NCBI RefSeq assembly: GCF_022229005.1 | Contig: NZ_JAKKFD010000049.1 | Location: 1 to 61,119, forward strand | DNA length: 61,119 nt | Origin: Micromonospora trifolii | GTDB taxonomy: Bacteria > Actinomycetota > Actinomycetes > Mycobacteriales > Micromonosporaceae | Reading direction: 5' to 3' | Shown here: one piece after another, positions 33,490-43,000 of the stretch | How positions within the stretch are numbered: position 1 is the stretch's first letter | How the letters are laid out: every line of letters begins with the position of its first letter | The notes under the pieces: generated by a model | The model's input: only the letters and a program-made list of their open reading frames with translations | What the model was told of the DNA's origin: nothing | Database searches by the model: none | Translations under genes and position numbers: made by a program

Positions 33490-33501
33490 GGGAGCGCTCC
33501 C
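33490..33501. promoter_or_regulatory. CebR-like operator upstream of the subtilase gene
   Basis: GGGAGCGCTCCC is a perfect 12-base palindrome. With flanks it matches 13 of 14 positions of TGGGAGCGCTCCCA, the site of the cellulose/cellobiose LacI-family regulator CebR of Streptomyces. It lies 57 bases upstream of the subtilase GTG start. Confidence 0.65.
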
Positions 33502-33557
33502 ATGAGCGGGTCGCGATCGATGCACAGCTCCACAAGGGAGCAACCGAAAGGAGCCTC

Positions 33558-36500
33558 GTGGCTACAGGCACGAGCGGAAACAGGCTGCGAAGACTGGCGC
33601 TACCTACGCTGGTCGTCGCCCTGATCACCGGCACCACCGGTATCGCGGGAACGGCGTCGGCGGCACCTGCGGGGTCGTCGGGCAACGGCAGCGGCGCCGG
33701 CTACTTCACCGCCGGGTCCGACCGTAAGGTCACCCTGACCGACGGGGCCGACCGTCGACCCGGCGGCAACCGTGCGGCCACGCCGAAGGCAGCCGTCGAC
33801 GAGACCGGCTCCGGCATGTACGTCGTCGAGTTGGCCGAAGACCCGTTGACCACGTACACCGGTGGGGTGTCCGGTCTGGCGCGGACCCGCCCGGCGGCGG
33901 GTAACCGGCTGGACGTGACGTCGACGCCGGCGCAGGCGTACCGCCGGCACCTCGACACGCAGCGCGGCGCCGTCACCGCCGCCGCCAGGGTCACTGTCAA
34001 CGCCGTCTACACCGCAGCCTTCAACGGGTTCTCCGCGAAGCTGACCGCCCAGCAGGTGAGCACGTTGCGGGCGGACAAGCGCGTCCGCGCCGTCACCGCC
34101 TCCCGGGCCCTCGGTACCCCCTCGGCGCCGCCCACCGCGACCACGGCGACCGCCGCCAACCCGACGCCCGCCACCCCGAGTGGTGCGGAGCAGTCGGCGC
34201 CGACGGACCGCACCGGCCGGCCGGCCAAGCCCGGCCCCGGCACGGGCGCGGGCATGGTGATCGGCGTCCTGGACACAGGCATCTGGCCGGAGAGCGCGTC
34301 GTTCGCCAAGAAGATGCCCGCTCCCGCGACCTGGCACGGCACCTGCCAGACCGGCGTGGCCTTCGTGGCCGAGCACTGCAACGGCAAGATCGTCGGTGCC
34401 CGCTACTTCGCCGACTCGTGGCTCGCCGGCGGTGGCTCGGTGCCCGAGGGTGAGTTCCTGTCCCCCCGCGACGCGTCCGGGCACGGCACCCACACCGCCT
34501 CCACGGCAGCCGGCCTACCGATCTCGAACGTCACGATCGACGGTCGCCGCTTCGGTCCCGTCTCCGGCGTGGCGCCGGACGCTCAGATCGCCGTCTACAA
34601 GGTGCTCTGGGGTGGCATGGGCTACGACGCCGACATCATCGCCGGCATCGACGCGGCCGTCGCCGACGGCGTGCAGGTGCTGAACTTCTCGATCGGCTCG
34701 CAGCTCGGCGACTGGGAGGCCAACACCCCCATCGGCGTGGCGTTCCTCAACGCCTCGCTGGCCGGGGTCTTCGTGGCGGCATCGGCCGGCAACACCGGCA
34801 TCGTGAGTGGAGCGATCAGCAACGCGGCACCCTGGGTGACAACTGTCGGCGCGGCGGTGACCAAGCTCGACGAGGCCACCGCCAAGCTGGGCGACGGCAC
34901 GAAGCTGGTCGGCGGCTCGCTGGACGCGCTGCCCGGCGGTGGCGCACGGCCGCTGGTCTTCGGTGAACAGGCCGGCTCGCCGGATCTGGGCGCTGTCTAC
35001 TGCGAGCCCGGCAGCCTGGACCCCGCCAAGATAAAGGGGAAGGTGGTCGCCTGCGCGCTGTCCGACATGTTCGGCTCCGCCGCCGAGATCAAGGCCAAGG
35101 GCGGGGCGGCGATGGTGGTCTTCGACCCGGTCGGCAACTACCGGATCAACTCCATCTTCAACTTCCCGGTGGTCTACCTGCCGACCGAGAAGCAGGCCGG
35201 CACGCTGTTCAACTACCTGATGCGCCACCCCACCGACGCCACGGTGTCGCTGCGCGCCGGCGGTGACGGCTCCAGCGTCCCCGGCATACCGAGCGTGGCG
35301 GACTTCTCCTCCACCGGCCCGGACAAGGTGACCCTCGGCGTCTTCAAACCGGACCTGGTCGCGCCCGGTTCCAACATCATCGCCGCGGTCTCACCAGCGG
35401 GCAACTTCGGGCGACAGTACGACGCGTACTCCGGCACCTCGATGGCCTCGCCATACGTGGCCGGAGCGGCGGCGATCCTGCGCGCCACGCACCCGGACTG
35501 GTCACCCGGCGCGGTCGCCTCGGCCCTGCGTACCACCGCCACCGACACCGTCGGCACCAGCAGCCCCCTCGACCAGGGCAGCGGATTCATCAATCTGCCC
35601 CGAGCCGCCGACCCGGGACTGGTCATCGAACCCACGGCGGCGGAACTGATCGAGTTCAGCCAGACGGCCGAACCCGACGGCAAGGCACTCAACCTGCCGG
35701 CCATCTCGTTGCGGGAGTACGACGGCACCCGCCCGGTGACCCTCACCCGCACCCTGACCAATGTGGGCAAGGCGCGGGAGACCTACCGTTCGTCGGTGTC
35801 CGGTCTGCCCGGCATGAAGGTCACCGTGTCACCGGCATCGGTGACCCTGGCGCCCGGGACGTCCGCGACGGTCACCATCACGCTGCGTCGGGGCAGCGCG
35901 CCCTGGGACCGGTACGTGACCGGGTCGATCACCTGGCAGGGCAAGGCGCACAGCGCCCGGATCCCGGTCGCCGCCCGTCCGTGGGGCATCTCGGCCCGGC
36001 CGTACGCGGACGACGGCGAGGAGTTCGCCCGGATGACAAACGGCGCCTTCGGCATGGTCCAGCCGGGCTTCACCGGGTCGCTCGTCGGTCGCAGCACCGG
36101 ATACACCCCGATGCGGCGCACGTCGTACTCGATGCCGGCCGGCGTCTACGGCGGCGTGTTCGACCCGAGCGCCACCGGCGTGAAGAAGGTCGACTTCACA
36201 GTGCCGGCGAACACCGCCGGCATTGTCGTCGAGGCCAACACCGCCGATCCGAACACGAACCTCGATCTCTACCTGTACAAGGGCGACACCCTCATCTACA
36301 GCAGTGACAGGTTCTGGACCAGCGCCGAGCAGGCGTACAAGTTCCTGCCCGAGCCGGGGCGCTACACCGCGTACGTGTTCGCACAGTACCCCGGTGGTCC
36401 CGTCGTCGACTTCGAGCTGGGCCACGCCATCATCGGCCGTAACGCGACGTATTCCGGTGCCACCCTCACACTGCCCTCCACCTCGGAGCGCGGTCAGGGC

Positions 36501-36629
36501 TTCAACTTCACGCTGAAGCCGAACAAGCCGCTGGCCGAGGGCGACTTCTGGGCGTACACCGAGTACCGCACCAACGGCACTGTGGTCCCCGGCAACCTCG
36601 TCTACACCCAACAGAGTTCCTGGCAGTAA
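33558..36629 (+). CDS. Secreted subtilisin-like serine protease (S8, cucumisin-like)
   Basis: A 1,023-residue exported protease. After a signal peptide ending near AGTASA (about residue 35) comes an I9-type propeptide (MYVVELAEDP... VNAVYTAAFNGFSAKL), then a Thr/Ala/Pro linker. The catalytic domain has Asp239 (VLDTGIWPE), His309 (SGHGTHTAS) and Ser628 (SGTSMASPYV). A PA domain is inserted before the serine (KGKVVACAL, AMVVFDPVG). An Fn3-like domain follows, and the last 200 residues form a pre-peptidase-like beta domain (LDLYLYKGDTLI). This layout is that of plant-type subtilases common in actinobacteria. AGGAG precedes the GTG at 33558; an earlier GTG at 33486 lacks a site and runs through the operator. 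It is convergent with a serpin gene. Confidence 0.94.
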   Translation: MATGTSGNRLRRLALPTLVVALITGTTGIAGTASAAPAGSSGNGSGAGYFTAGSDRKVTLTDGADRRPGGNRAATPKAAVDETGSGMYVVELAEDPLTTYTGGVSGLARTRPAAGNRLDVTSTPAQAYRRHLDTQRGAVTAAARVTVNAVYTAAFNGFSAKLTAQQVSTLRADKRVRAVTASRALGTPSAPPTATTATAANPTPATPSGAEQSAPTDRTGRPAKPGPGTGAGMVIGVLDTGIWPESASFAKKMPAPATWHGTCQTGVAFVAEHCNGKIVGARYFADSWLAGGGSVPEGEFLSPRDASGHGTHTASTAAGLPISNVTIDGRRFGPVSGVAPDAQIAVYKVLWGGMGYDADIIAGIDAAVADGVQVLNFSIGSQLGDWEANTPIGVAFLNASLAGVFVAASAGNTGIVSGAISNAAPWVTTVGAAVTKLDEATAKLGDGTKLVGGSLDALPGGGARPLVFGEQAGSPDLGAVYCEPGSLDPAKIKGKVVACALSDMFGSAAEIKAKGGAAMVVFDPVGNYRINSIFNFPVVYLPTEKQAGTLFNYLMRHPTDATVSLRAGGDGSSVPGIPSVADFSSTGPDKVTLGVFKPDLVAPGSNIIAAVSPAGNFGRQYDAYSGTSMASPYVAGAAAILRATHPDWSPGAVASALRTTATDTVGTSSPLDQGSGFINLPRAADPGLVIEPTAAELIEFSQTAEPDGKALNLPAISLREYDGTRPVTLTRTLTNVGKARETYRSSVSGLPGMKVTVSPASVTLAPGTSATVTITLRRGSAPWDRYVTGSITWQGKAHSARIPVAARPWGISARPYADDGEEFARMTNGAFGMVQPGFTGSLVGRSTGYTPMRRTSYSMPAGVYGGVFDPSATGVKKVDFTVPANTAGIVVEANTADPNTNLDLYLYKGDTLIYSSDRFWTSAEQAYKFLPEPGRYTAYVFAQYPGGPVVDFELGHAIIGRNATYSGATLTLPSTSERGQGFNFTLKPNKPLAEGDFWAYTEYRTNGTVVPGNLVYTQQSSWQ

Positions 36630-36637
36630 CAGTTCAG

Positions 36638-36679
36638 CCGGGTGTGGGGCGCTGCCGATGTGCACCGCCCCACACCCGG
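36638..36679. terminator. Terminator shared by protease and serpin genes
   Basis: CCGGGTGTGGGGCG (36638-36651) pairs perfectly with its complement at 36666-36679 around a 14-base loop. It fills most of the 59-base gap between the two convergent genes. Confidence 0.85.
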
Positions 36680-36688
36680 AACCACCGT

Positions 36689-37981
36689 TCAGGCCGGGCC
36701 GTTGACCAGCGGGTCGTGGACCCGGCCGAGGAACAGCGGTACGCCGGTGAGCCGGTCGTGGATGACGTACAGGAATGGCCGGTTGACGAAGAACTGCGGC
36801 CCTTGCGGGATCGACGGCGGCCGGACGATGACAGCCGACGCGGCTGCGGCCTCGGTGCCCTTCTCGTCCACCGCGATGAACGTCTCGTGCACCACGTCGT
36901 CGATGCACAGGGCCGGTTCGGTGCTCATGCCGGTGAAGTCGGCCTGTGACGTGAATGCCGTGGGCATGCCGAGGCTGCTCAGCGCGGCACCCAGCTCGGC
37001 CGGCAGGCGGAACGTCCACCGGGGCAGGCGCAGCTGAACGTCGGTGATCTGGAAACCGGTCAGCAACGCGCCCAGCCAGGCCGCATCGAGCCTCGCCTCG
37101 ACCGCGGCGAGATCGTCCCGGGTCGGCATGACGATGGCCATGGCAAGCCCGTCGCCCGCGTACGGCACGTCGACTGCGCGCCACCCGTCTCCCTCGAGGT
37201 AGCCCATCCTGTCGAACGGCCCGCGCATGATCGGGACGTCGACGACCGTCCCGTCATCCCTGGTGAACGGTCCCACCGCCGTGGCCGCCACTGTGAACGG
37301 GTACTTCCAGGCCGCCTTGAGGTAGATCGTGTTGGTCAGCATCAGGCTGGTGTCGGGGCCCACAGCGTCGGGCTGCAACAGCTCCGGGATCTTCGCGTTG
37401 GTCCGATCGGACACCCAGGTGTTGATCTCCTGGCGGGCCACCTCCGGCGCGCCGCGGAAGTCGACCGGTTGCGGCGCGGCACCGTAGTAGCCGGCCAGGG
37501 CGTCCCGGAACCCGGGCCGCAGGACCAGGTCGAGTCGTGTCCACAGCGCGTTCGCAATGGTCAGCCGAGGCTGCTTGATCCCGTCACCGCCCTGGTAACG
37601 GCCGGCGAGCGTCTGCTCAACGGTGTTGAGCCCGCTGTCGAGCGCGTAGGGGCGCGGATGCGGCGCGTGTAGCACCACGTCCATCTCGTCCGCAGTGGTC
37701 GAGCCGGCGCCCGCCCTGGTCATCGCGAGCGCGAGCCCGACCGAGTACGGCGCGCACACCACGTTGCCGCCGGCCCGGGTCGACGCCACTGTGCGGTAGA
37801 GGTCGGCCGTGAAGCCGCGAACGGCGGTAGCGGCGGCCTGCATCGTGGCCGGGTCGGCTGGTACGCGGTCCGCATTCGCCGGGGTGGGCGACGGGCCGAG
37901 CCAACGGGAATCACCTGGGACGGCGGTAAGGGCAGCGGCGGCAAGTGGTACCGCCCGCAGGACCGATCGACGCGAGACCAT
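36689..37981 (-). CDS. Secreted serpin (serine protease inhibitor)
   Basis: A 430-residue serpin with a Tat-type signal (SRRSVLRAVPLAAAALTAVPG). Family landmarks are NVVCAPYSVGLALAM, the LMLTNTIYLKAAWKYPF segment in the breach region, and the reactive-centre hinge EKGTEAAAASA. The hinge has small residues as needed for inhibitory loop insertion. The scissile region is VIVRPPS, about two residues longer than in antitrypsin, so P1 cannot be fixed; the Arg is a candidate. FFVNRPFLYVIHD and PLFLGRVHDP end the protein as usual. The gene lies tail to tail with the subtilase gene, suggesting protection from, or control of, that protease. Confidence 0.93.
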   Translation of the reverse strand: MVSRRSVLRAVPLAAAALTAVPGDSRWLGPSPTPANADRVPADPATMQAAATAVRGFTADLYRTVASTRAGGNVVCAPYSVGLALAMTRAGAGSTTADEMDVVLHAPHPRPYALDSGLNTVEQTLAGRYQGGDGIKQPRLTIANALWTRLDLVLRPGFRDALAGYYGAAPQPVDFRGAPEVARQEINTWVSDRTNAKIPELLQPDAVGPDTSLMLTNTIYLKAAWKYPFTVAATAVGPFTRDDGTVVDVPIMRGPFDRMGYLEGDGWRAVDVPYAGDGLAMAIVMPTRDDLAAVEARLDAAWLGALLTGFQITDVQLRLPRWTFRLPAELGAALSSLGMPTAFTSQADFTGMSTEPALCIDDVVHETFIAVDEKGTEAAAASAVIVRPPSIPQGPQFFVNRPFLYVIHDRLTGVPLFLGRVHDPLVNGPA

Positions 37982-38054
37982 GTATCGACGGTAGCCTATT
38001 TCTGCCTTTCTGGGGTGCCCGGAGGTTCGGACCGCGACGGCCCTGGTGCCGCCC

Positions 38055-38699
38055 TCAGGGCAACAGGTACGCGGTCAGGCGGTCGGCGAGTTGCCTCGGG
38101 TGGCTGAGCGGCATGCAGTGACCGCCGTCGACTTCGTCCGGGACGACACCGAGTCGGTCGGCGGCAACCCGGCGCTGAAAGTCCGCCGGGAAGAACCGGT
38201 CCTCGCGGGCGAGGAGCACCGTCGTCGGCACGTCTGGCCAGGCGTCCAGTGGCCACGGCTCGTCGCCCTCCGCGCTGACCTGGCTCCGGCTGTGTGATGC
38301 TGCCTCCGCGATGATCTCGGCCGGGACGCCGTTGTAGAACTGCTGCTCCTCGCTGAGCCCGTCCGCGCTGCGGTAACCGGTGTTGGCCCACCAGTCACCG
38401 GGCCTCTCACCGGGCGTGGGGACCATCGGTGTGAGCAGGACGATCAGCCGCACCGGCAGCTTGTCGGCAACGAGCGGCGCGGTGAACGCACCGTACGAGT
38501 GCCCGACGACCACGAGGTCTCCCCGGTCGCCGACCGCGTCGACGACCGTCCGGCAGAACTCGGTGAACCCGGCGGACCTGTCCTCGATCGGCAGTTCCGG
38601 TACGACCACGTCGTGGCCGCGGCCGGTCAGCTCGGGCACAAGGAGATGCCAGTCCCAGGCGCTGCCCCCGCCACCGTGGATCAGAACGAACGTCGCCAT
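38055..38699 (-). CDS. Alpha/beta-hydrolase (esterase-like)
   Basis: A 214-residue alpha/beta hydrolase. The oxyanion segment LIHGGGGSAWDW is at residues 5-16, the nucleophile Ser in VVGHSYGAF near residue 75, an acid in LLAREDRFFP near 170, and the catalytic His in DGGHCMPLSHP near 195. I use the ATG at 38699 (MATFVLIHGG), since extra upstream residues are basic and unlike the family. The short form resembles EstC/MES-type salicylate-ester hydrolases. The substrate is unknown. It lies 73 bases downstream of the serpin start on the same strand. Confidence 0.9.
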   Translation of the reverse strand: MATFVLIHGGGGSAWDWHLLVPELTGRGHDVVVPELPIEDRSAGFTEFCRTVVDAVGDRGDLVVVGHSYGAFTAPLVADKLPVRLIVLLTPMVPTPGERPGDWWANTGYRSADGLSEEQQFYNGVPAEIIAEAASHSRSQVSAEGDEPWPLDAWPDVPTTVLLAREDRFFPADFQRRVAADRLGVVPDEVDGGHCMPLSHPRQLADRLTAYLLP

Positions 38700-38816
38700 G
38701 CCCCGAAGCCTCACACACGGGTATGACACGCGCCTCTGTGGATGACGATGCACTGGATACGGACGACGAGCGCCGCCCCACCGTCACCGGACGGCAGTAG
38801 GCGGCCTTCGCCGCGG

Positions 38817-39590
38817 CTACCGGTCGTACCTGCCGCCGTCCATCCGGAGGGTGGCGCCGGTCAGGTAGCCGGAGACCGGGCTGGCCAGGTAGGCGACGAG
38901 GTCGGCGTACTCGCGAGGATTTCCGATGCGGCCGACGTCGGTGCCAGCGCGAATCGGTGCCGCATTGCGCTCAACCTCCTCCCACGTCTCGCCCCATCCG
39001 TTCTCGCGGCCGAGTTCCATGAGGTACTTGCGGGTGGTGGGGACGAGGATGGTGCCGGCCGCGATGGCGTTGGAGGTCACTCCCGTGTGCTTGAGGTCAC
39101 GGGACAACGACCGGGCGAGGTTGAGCCGGGCGGCGTTGCTGGCTGCGTAGTGCGGCTGCCCCGCCGACGGCGCCTCACCTGTCACGCTGCCCATCTGGAT
39201 GACACGGCCCCACCCCTTCGCCCGCATCGCGGGAACCAGATGTCGGATCAGGCGGACCGAGCTGAGCACGTTGAGGTTGTACATGTCGGCCCACGCGTCC
39301 GCGTTCAGGTCGGACCACCCTGATGCGGGATCGTAGGCGCCAGCGTTGTTGACCAGGATGTCCACCTCACCGGCCTGGGTAGCCACGGCCTCGGCGCCGA
39401 CATCGGTGGTGAGGTCTCCGATCACGGCCAGACCGCCCACCTTCTGGGCGGTCTGCTCCGTACGGGTCTGGTCCCGGCCGTGAACGACCACGGCCACGCC
39501 TTCGGCTGCCAGGACGGCCGCGATCTCCGCGCCGAGACCGCTGCTCGCACCCGTCACCAGAGCGCGCTTACCAGCAAGCTGCAAATCCAT
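38817..39590 (-). CDS. Short-chain dehydrogenase/reductase (FabG-like)
   Basis: A 257-residue classical SDR with TGASSGLG near residues 14-21, NNAG near 84, an active-site Ser in IQMGSVTG near 134, and the YAASNAA stretch near 149. The usual Tyr-x-x-x-Lys is altered: Tyr is present but the Lys position is Asn. This change in the catalytic tetrad could reduce activity. The late GYLTGATLRMDGG is standard. ATG 39590 has GGGAAG upstream; longer readings to 40010 cover the non-coding region and are not supported. Confidence 0.88.
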   Translation of the reverse strand: MDLQLAGKRALVTGASSGLGAEIAAVLAAEGVAVVVHGRDQTRTEQTAQKVGGLAVIGDLTTDVGAEAVATQAGEVDILVNNAGAYDPASGWSDLNADAWADMYNLNVLSSVRLIRHLVPAMRAKGWGRVIQMGSVTGEAPSAGQPHYAASNAARLNLARSLSRDLKHTGVTSNAIAAGTILVPTTRKYLMELGRENGWGETWEEVERNAAPIRAGTDVGRIGNPREYADLVAYLASPVSGYLTGATLRMDGGRYDR

Positions 39591-39860
39591 TGTCTTCCCC
39601 CGTCGCTTCCGAAACGGTCGGGCCAGTGCTCGCCGCCGTATCGAACTGTGACCCGCAGATATTGGACCCGCAAGTCCAGAATCGGTGCCGCCGATCCGTC
39701 CAGCAGGCGGGCCTCGCCCGTCGGCACCCCAGGGCCGAGCCTCGTCGAACGGTCGGACGCCTCGTGGCGATATTGATCGGGTTGAGGCGGGCAGGTCGGC
39801 GCGAGGACTTGGGGCTGGGCCAGCAAGGTTCGACCTGAACAGCTTTACCGGCCGCAAACC

Positions 39861-39909
39861 AGATCTTGGACAGTTTCCGTTCTCGCGTAACGGAAACTGT
39901 CCAAGATCT
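39861..39909. repeat. Perfect palindrome with 21-base arms
   Basis: The left arm (39861-39881, starting AGATCTTGGACAG) is exactly complementary to the right arm (39889-39909), with a seven-base CTCGCGT loop. The AT content of the arms is higher than that of the surroundings. It could be a palindromic intergenic element present in many copies, a large operator, or a strong terminator/insulator. It is about 270 bases upstream of the SDR start, on the far side of its promoter region. Confidence 0.9.
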
Positions 39910-40033
39910 ACGTTGCCGGCTCCCCGATCAGCGTCACCGGCGCGGCCTGGAGCATCTGACGCGCCGACGCCTGAGCCCGCCCCGTGGACTAGATCGTCTG
40001 GGCGCAACACCGTCTAGTGATCAACCCAGCGGC

Positions 40034-40060
40034 GGCGGACGGGGTCGACCCCCGCCCGCC
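40034..40060 (-). terminator. Terminator of the ThuA-type gene
   Basis: GGGG-TCGA-CCCC forms the inner stem and GGCGG/CCGCC the outer stem, with a small bulge between. It lies 13 bases downstream of the stop of the gene ending at 40073. Confidence 0.6.
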
Positions 40061-40072
40061 ATCGCCCGACGG

Positions 40073-43000
40073 TCAGGTGACCGTGATGGTCAGGTTGAGC
40101 GAGCGGGTTTCCCCGCTGGTGTAGGTGACCGTCACCCGGGCGGTGAAGGTCCCCTTGCGCGGGTAGCTGTGGGCCGTCGACCGTAGTGTCGCTCCGTGCG
40201 CGATGGCGCTGTTGTCGCCGAAGTCCCACGCGTAGTCGGTGATGCTCTGCCCGGACGGCGCCGTCGCCGTGGCGGTGAGCGTGGTGGTCAGCGGTGCGGT
40301 GCCGCCGGTCGGGTTGGCGGACAGGGACAACGTCCCGCCCGGCTCCTGTTTGACCCCGGCGCCGTTGAACCGCAGCCAGTCCAGGGCGAGCAGGTCCGGG
40401 GTGCCGTTGACCTGGGCGGCGTTGACGAACTTCGCGTACAGGGTGGTCGTGCCGGTGGGCTTGTTGGTCAGCGTGACGGTGGGGGAGACCAGGTTGTCCC
40501 AGCCGCCGGTGGAGCCGATGGTGGCTGAGCCGATCAGCGTGCCGGTGGGCGAGCCGGTCCGCAGTTCGATGGTGCCGCCGAGCCCGCCGTTGGTCACCCC
40601 GAGCGTCACCGAGCCGACGTTGCGCAGGTCCGCAGGCCCGAACGCCACCCAGTCGTTGTGGTCGACCTCGCCGAGCCGCTTGCCGGCGCGGGCGGTGGCC
40701 CGGTCGTTGACAGTGACGCCGGACTGGGCGCTGAAGTGCTCGGCCTCCTTGCTCTTGGGCTGCAATTGGACGCGGGTCGAGCCGGTCAGCGCCGGTACGC
40801 CGCCGGCCGCGCCGCCGTCGGTGTACTGCGCGGTGATCAGGGTGTAGAGGTTCTGCCCTGGTCCGTGGCCGTCACCGGCGTCCGCCTCGGTGGCGAGCAG
40901 ACCGGAGCAGCCGGTGTAGACGTCCAGCGGGTGGGCGTGCGAGTCGTGGCCGAGCTGGGTCTGCACTGTCACCTTGGCGCAGTCGATGGTGCTCTCCTCC
41001 GGGTCGGTGACCGTCACCGTGTACGGGATCTTGTCGCCGAAGTCGAAGAACCCGCCGTCGGGCACTGTGATGGTCACCGTCGGTCGGGTGTTGCCGACCA
41101 CCACGTCGGTGACCGCTGTGGCGGTCAACCCGTTGCCGCTGTTGCGCACTGTCAACCGGGCGGTGTGCTTCCCGGCCGTGGAGTAGGTGTGGCTCGGGTT
41201 GGCCGCTGTGGAGTCGGTGCTGCCGTCGTTGGTGAAGTCCCAGGCGTAGCTGAGCGGCGACCCGTCACCGGCGGACGACCCGGCCGAGGAGAACGTCACA
41301 GCGAGGGGCGTACGTCCGCTGTCCGGAGTGGCGGCGATCTTCGCTGTCGGTGGCCGGCCGTTGGCGACGTAGTCGATCCGGTAGATGCCCGCGCCGGCGT
41401 TGCTGCCGCCGCGACCGCTGCCGGTGCCCTCGCCGAAGTCGATGACGTAGAGCGAGCCGTCCGGGCCGAACTCGGCCTCGAAGGGCTGGATCCAGCTCAT
41501 GTTGCCGAAGATCCCGTTGATCGACTGGAGGTCACCCACGGCGGTCGGGCCGAAGCGCGCGTTGCTGAAGGTCTGTGCCGTCTTGTGGATCGACAGCGTC
41601 TTGAACCACCTGCGGGTCAGCTCGTAGGTGATCCACTTGCCCTCGAAGTACTCGGGGAACTTCGTGGTGCGGGTGTTGGCCGGGTCGTAGTCGTAGACCG
41701 GGCCGCTCATCGGCCCGCCACCGCCGGTGCCCAGCTCGGGGAACTGGCTGGAGGCGGAGTACGCGTACCAGACCAGCGCGGACTTCGCCGCCGGCAGGGT
41801 GGTCAGGCCGGTGTTGTGGGGTGAGTTGTTCACCGGTGCGGCGCAGTTGAACTTCGCCCCCGAGGTGTTTGTGGCGAAGTTGTAGTCGTTGAACGGGATG
41901 TTGTTGCCCACGCAGTACGGCCATCCGAAGTTGCCGGCGCTGGTGATCCGGTTGAACTCGACAGTTCCCTCCGGACCACGGTTGGGGTCGGCGGCGCGGG
42001 CGTCCGGGCCGTAGTCGGCCACCAGCACCGCGTTGGTCTGCGGCTCGATGGTGATCCGGAACGGGTTGCGCATGCCCATCGCGTAGATCTCCGGCCGGGT
42101 CCTCGCGGTGCCGGCCGGGAAGAGGTTGCCGCTGGGCACTGTGTACGTGCCGTCGGATTGCGGGGTGATCCGCAGGATCTTGCCACGCAGGTCGTTGGTG
42201 TTGCCGGCGGTGCCCTGGGCGTCCCAGGCGGCGCGGCCGGCGCGTTCGTCGACGGGCGTGTAACCGCTGGAGGCGAACGGGTCGGTGTTGTCACCGATCG
42301 CCGCGTAGAGCCGTCCGGCGGCGTCCATGGCCAGCGACCCGCCCATGTGCGAGTTGGCCCGGCCCTCACCCCGGTAGGTGGGGATGGTCAGCAGGCGCTT
42401 CTCCGAGGAGAGCGCGACGCTGTTGTTGGCGACAGTGAACCGGGACAGGTTGAGCTGTTTGAGGGTCTTGTCCGACCAGAGCAGGTAGATCCAGCCGTTG
42501 CTGGCGAAGTTGCGGTCCAGTGTCATCCCGAGCAGCCCATCGGACTGGTCGGTCATCGCCGAGGTGTACGCGAAGTCCAGCAGGGTGGTGACCTGGAGGG
42601 TGTCGGAGTTGACCACCTTCAGCGCGCCGGTGCGCTGGATGTAGTAGACCTTCCGGTCCGGGCCGACGGCCAGCTCGAAGGGGTCGGCCAGGTCCTCGGT
42701 GACCAGCCCCACCCGTTCGAAGTTGCTGGTCTTGGTGGCCGAGCAGTCACCGGCGACCGCGCCGGCCGCCCACTCGATGCCGTAGCGCAGGTGCTCCAGG
42801 AAGGTCGGCGTGCTGAACTGGGAGATGGCGTGTCCACCGGCGGTGAACCAGGACCGGCCGCCGTCGTAGCGCTGACACCAGGAGTACGCGTGGTCGACGC
42901 CCTCGTCCAGGCCGTTGATCCCGTCGCGCACCTTGATCTGGGCGAGGGTGTGCACGTTGCCGGTCGGGTTGGTCCGCCAGTTGTACCACTCCTCGCTCTG

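Larger units (their letters stand above)
39591..40072. other. Non-coding region with a large palindrome and a terminator
   Basis: These 482 bases lie between the SDR start and the 3' end of the ThuA-type gene, both on the minus strand. The region holds a perfect 21-base-arm palindrome (39861-39909) and a terminator-like hairpin (40034-40060). I see no gene in it; the open frames through it lack ribosome binding sites and family features. Confidence 0.65.
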
